From NCBI RefSeq assembly GCF_001270065.2, contig NZ_LFYT02000021.1:16926-80925 (forward strand): a DNA stretch of 64,000 nucleotides. The letters run 5' to 3'. Of the stretch, positions 61,209 through 64,000 are shown piece by piece. The notes beneath the pieces were generated by a model. It made no database searches, was not told the DNA's origin, and worked only from the letters and a program-made list of their open reading frames with translations. Both the position numbers and the translations under genes were made by a program. The stretch comes from Limnohabitans planktonicus II-D5. Lineage in GTDB: Bacteria > Pseudomonadota > Gammaproteobacteria > Burkholderiales > Burkholderiaceae_C. Position 1 is the stretch's first letter, and each line of letters opens with the position of its first letter.

Positions 61209-62213
61209 ATGATTTCAAAATTGAACCGCCGACACATCATGGGTGGTGTTGCGGCCGCTGCCTTGCTGGCAACTTCGTCCATGGCCTGGGCGCAAACCGC
61301 CTGGCCCAACAAACCCGTCAAGATCGTGGTGCCCTTCGCACCCGGCGGCACCACCGACATCCTGGCCCGCGCCATCGCACCTGATTTGAGCAAAGCTTTT
61401 GGCCAGCAATTCGTCATCGAAAACAAGGGCGGCGCAGGCGGCAACCTGGGGGCCGAACAAGTGGCCAAGTCGGCAGGCGACGGCTACACCCTGCTCATGG
61501 GCACGGTGGGCACACACGGCATCAACCGGGCCCTGTACGCCAAGCTGCCTTATGACCCCTTCAAGGATTTCGCGCCCATCACGCTGGTCGCGGGTGTGCC
61601 CAACGTGATGGTGGTCAATGCCGAGAAAGCCGCGGCCAACAAGATCAACAACGTCAAGGATTTCATTCAGTACGCCAAAGCCAACCCCGGCAAGCTGAAC
61701 ATGGCCTCGAGTGGCAACGGTACCTCCATTCATCTGGCGGGCGAGTTGTTCAAGAGCCAAACCGGCATTTTCATGGCGCACATTCCTTACCGGGGGTCTG
61801 GTCCCGCGCTGCTGGATTTGTCGGGCGGCAACATGGACGTGATGTTTGACAACTTGCCCTCAGCCATTCCGCTGATCAAAGGCGGCAAGCTCAAAGCCCT
61901 GGCCGTGACCAGCGCTCAGCGCTCGGCCGCCATGCCCGAGCTGCCCACCATCGAAGAAGCCGCCGGTCTCAAGGGCTTTGAGGCCAGCAGCTGGTTTGGC
62001 TTGCTGGCCCCTGCAGGCACGCCTGCCGATGTGGTCAACCGCATCCAGCAAGAAGTTGCCAAGTCATTGGCCAGCCCCGCGCTGAAAGAACGCCTGGCCA
62101 CCTTGGGGGCGATCCCCAGCGGCAACACGCCCGCACAATTTGCCGCGCTGATTGACGCCGAGCACAAGAAGTGGGCCGAAGTGGTCAAGGCCTCTGGCGC
62201 CAAGGTGGACTGA
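61209..62213 (+). CDS. Bug-family (TctC) periplasmic solute-binding protein
   Basis: A 334-residue receptor with a signal peptide containing [22 protein letters not shown]. Mature motifs are [25 protein letters not shown] and [21 protein letters not shown], typical of the greatly expanded Bug family of Burkholderiales. These bind carboxylates with high specificity. No TctAB membrane genes are near, so it is an orphan receptor. AAGGAGACTCGC precedes the ATG. The dehalogenase-like gene starts one base after its stop codon. Confidence 0.92.
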   Translation: MISKLNRRHIMGGVAAAALLATSSMAWAQTAWPNKPVKIVVPFAPGGTTDILARAIAPDLSKAFGQQFVIENKGGAGGNLGAEQVAKSAGDGYTLLMGTVGTHGINRALYAKLPYDPFKDFAPITLVAGVPNVMVVNAEKAAANKINNVKDFIQYAKANPGKLNMASSGNGTSIHLAGELFKSQTGIFMAHIPYRGSGPALLDLSGGNMDVMFDNLPSAIPLIKGGKLKALAVTSAQRSAAMPELPTIEEAAGLKGFEASSWFGLLAPAGTPADVVNRIQQEVAKSLASPALKERLATLGAIPSGNTPAQFAALIDAEHKKWAEVVKASGAKVD

Positions 62214-62214
62214 T

Positions 62215-63186
62215 ATGGCCTGGTTTGATGGCTTCGAGCGGCAAACGCTCACGGTGGCGGGCTTGCCGGTGTGCTTTCGGCAATCGGCCGATTGGGCCGC
62301 GCAAGCGCACCTGCCCGTGCTGGTGTTGCTGCACGGCTTTCCGCAAACCCATGTCATGTGGCACCGCGTCGCGCAAAACTTGCGCGGCCGTTACCGCCTG
62401 GTCATGCCCGACTTGCGTGGCTATGGCGATTCGTCGCATGCGGTGGGCGACGCCGAGCACTTGCACTACAGCAAGCGCGCCATGGCGCAAGAGGTGGTGG
62501 GCCTGCTCGACGCCCTGGGTGTGGGCGACTTCTTTTTGTGCGGTCACGACCGGGGCGGGCGCGTGGCGCATCGGCTGGCGCTGGACCATGCCCAGCGCGT
62601 CAAGAAGTTGTGTGTGATCGACATCGCGCCGACGTTTGACATGTACAGCGGTCTGTGGGGCAAAACCCCGGAGGTCTCCGGCCCCGTGGCTGACCCGTAC
62701 TTTGCGTTTGCACAGGCCTACTACCACTGGTTCCACCTGACGCAGCCCGCGCCCCTGCCCGAATTCATGATCGGCGGCAACCCCAAGGCTTATCTGCACG
62801 CCAAGCTCGGCGGCTGGGGCAGTCAGGGTTTGGCATACATTGAAGCCGAAGCCTTGGCCGAATACGAACGCGCTTTTTGCAACCCGGCGCTCAACGACAA
62901 GGGCTGGTCTGCCGCCATTCACAGCGCGGCCGAAGACTACCGCGCCAGTGCAGGCATCGACCTGGAGCACGACCGTGAAAGCCGCGCGCGGGGTGACCAA
63001 ATCGCTTGCGACACGCTGGTCTTGTGGGGCAGTCGGGGTGTGGTCAACCGCATGTTCAAGCCGCTTGAGCTGTGGCAGGCGCAATGCGCGGGCCATGTGA
63101 GCGGGCAGGTCATGCCTTCGGGCCACTTCATTCCCGAAGAACTGCCCGAAGGCACCAGCAACGCGCTGGCCAAGTGGATGGTTTGA
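62215..63186 (+). CDS. Fluoroacetate/haloacetate dehalogenase-like alpha/beta hydrolase
   Basis: A 323-residue hydrolase. HGFPQTHVMWHRVA and LRGYGDSS are followed by GHDRGGRVAHRLALDHA, where Asp112-Arg113 match the nucleophile Asp110 and Arg111 of the Rhodopseudomonas fluoroacetate dehalogenase. AYYHWFH supplies the halide-binding His-Trp pair, and GHFIPEE carries His304. A carboxylate-specific hydrolase next to a carboxylate receptor suggests an uptake-and-degradation pair. Epoxide hydrolases also share this fold, so dehalogenation is inferred from motifs. Confidence 0.83.
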   Translation: MAWFDGFERQTLTVAGLPVCFRQSADWAAQAHLPVLVLLHGFPQTHVMWHRVAQNLRGRYRLVMPDLRGYGDSSHAVGDAEHLHYSKRAMAQEVVGLLDALGVGDFFLCGHDRGGRVAHRLALDHAQRVKKLCVIDIAPTFDMYSGLWGKTPEVSGPVADPYFAFAQAYYHWFHLTQPAPLPEFMIGGNPKAYLHAKLGGWGSQGLAYIEAEALAEYERAFCNPALNDKGWSAAIHSAAEDYRASAGIDLEHDRESRARGDQIACDTLVLWGSRGVVNRMFKPLELWQAQCAGHVSGQVMPSGHFIPEELPEGTSNALAKWMV

Positions 63187-63290
63187 CCTGACCTGCTCCA
63201 GAGGCCGTCCCTTGACGCCTCAAGCGCAGGGGCGCTTGGCTTCATTGATTCGGCACGCTGAAGTTTGAAATGTGTGAGAAATGTCATCTC

Positions 63291-64000
63291 GTAGGTCGGG
63301 ACTCTCAGAGTCCGACATGTGCCCGAACAAGCACATGCCCATGTCAGGGCGGTACGGGCACATCACGCAAACGTCGGGGTCTTCGACCACCGACCTACCA
63401 AGTACCGGAATCTCGTAGGTCGGCACTCGCAGAGTCCGACATTTGCCCGAACAAGCACATGCCCATGTCAGGGCGGTACGGGCAAATCACGCAAACGTCG
63501 GGGTCTTCGACCACCGACCTGCCAATCACCGCCATCTTGTAGGTCGGCACTCGCAGAGTCCGACATTTGCCCGAACAAGCACATGCCCATGTCAGGGCGG
63601 TACGGGCAAATCACGCAAACGTCGGGGTCTTCGACCACCGACCTACTCATCACCGCCATCTCGTAGGTCGGCACTCGCAGAGTCCGACATGTGCCCGAAC
63701 AAGCACATGCCCCTGTCAGGGCGGTACGGGCAAATCACGCAAACGTCGGGGTCTTCGACCACCGACCTACTCATCACCGCCATCTCGTAGGTCGGCACTC
63801 GCAGAGTCCGACATTTACCCGAACAAGCACATGCCCATGTCAGGGCGGTACGGGCAAATCACGCAAACGTCGGGGTCTTCGACCACCGACCTGCCAATCA
63901 CCGTCATCTCGTAGGTCGGCACTCGCAGAGTCCGACATGTGCCCGAACAAGCACATGCCCATGTCAGGGCGGTACGGGCAAATCACGCAAACGTCGGGGG
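63291..64000. repeat. Tandem array of 124-bp BIME-like units (five full plus one cut by the window edge)
   Basis: Units start at 63291, 63415, 63539, 63663, 63787 and 63911. Each has a left hairpin headed by GTAG (GTCGG, bulged C, ACTC-GCA-GAGT, CCGAC), a central stem (ATTTGCCCG with CGGGCAAAT) enclosing a small ACATG-CC-CATGT palindrome, and a right hairpin (GTCGG-GGTC-TTC-GACC, bulged A, CCGAC) ending in CTAC. This is the architecture of REP pairs mobilised by REP-associated transposases. Units differ at only a few bases. Open frames across the array are by-products of repetition; no gene is called. Confidence 0.93.

Noticed and set aside
63319..63914. Overlapping 115-residue open frames in the terminal repeat array
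   Set aside because: They arise because the 124-bp unit lacks stops in several frames and shifts frame each unit; no ribosome site or family similarity, and the hairpin structure explains the DNA.
63291..64000. Possible CRISPR array
   Set aside because: The period is 124 bp with no variable spacers; all unit positions are nearly identical, and no cas genes are seen.

Overview
The window looks like chromosomal DNA of a betaproteobacterium of the order Burkholderiales, most likely family Comamonadaceae (a freshwater Limnohabitans/Rhodoferax-like organism). This is inferred from G+C-rich coding DNA, the ribosomal/RNA polymerase gene set, a DUF4390-NtrY-NtrX block after rsmB, a Bug-family solute receptor, and CoA-dependent aromatic degradation genes typical of that family. 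The genus cannot be fixed from sequence alone.

Region 1 (1-11.6 kb) is mixed housekeeping: a 3'-truncated MarC protein, SppA protease, a MaoC/SDR pair, an HCCA isomerase and a dienelactone hydrolase, CorA, the haem genes hemB and hemJ in divergent orientation, a VanZ protein, a thioredoxin-like ferredoxin, an alpha/beta hydrolase and a D,D-carboxypeptidase. Region 2 (11.6-28.7 kb) is the information-processing core: rpsL-rpsG-fusA-tuf-tRNA(Trp)-secE-nusG-rplKA-rplJL-rpoBC. The str block lies upstream of tRNA(Trp)-secE rather than downstream of rpoC, and the join is at tuf. Leaders, an attenuator and a tandem repeat sit at the usual control points. Region 3 (28.7-37.1 kb) holds a LemA-like protein, rsmB, DUF4390, an NtrY/NtrX-like pair, tRNA(Phe), a FimV-like protein and a degenerate sigma-54-activator-like protein. 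The last two carry the same palindromic motif upstream.

Region 4 (37.3-45.8 kb) is an aerobic CoA-dependent aromatic operon: fused monooxygenase/reductase of the 2-aminobenzoyl-CoA/salicylyl-CoA type, SDR, MarR, crotonase, acyl-CoA dehydrogenase, aryl-CoA ligase and RidA. It probably degrades anthranilate. Region 5 (45.9-52.6 kb) has a lower-G+C LysE exporter, then a MarR/flavin-reductase pair divergent from an overlapping operon that encodes a NicX-like ring-cleavage dioxygenase, a NicD-like hydrolase, an acyl-CoA dehydrogenase and an AMP-forming ligase. Region 6 (52.9-61.0 kb) is an AcoR-controlled operon read leftward: E1 alpha, E1 beta, a free-standing lipoyl protein, a bare E2 catalytic core, a lipoate ligase-like protein, a Tat small subunit and a GMC oxidoreductase. 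It has a consensus sigma-54 promoter and a palindromic candidate activator site. Region 7 (61.2-63.2 kb) is a Bug receptor and a fluoroacetate-dehalogenase-type hydrolase.

The window ends in a tandem array of 124-bp BIME-like units, each with two GTAG-headed REP hairpins facing each other around a central stem. The same REP family recurs at 37.3 kb and inside the 3' end of the first marR gene, where it appears to have added a C-terminal tail. Two other dispersed palindromic repeat families are also present. The array and the reading-frame invasion are the most unusual structures; the split 2-oxoacid dehydrogenase operon, the shared FimV/regulator palindrome and the NicX-type operon are the best candidates for new biology.
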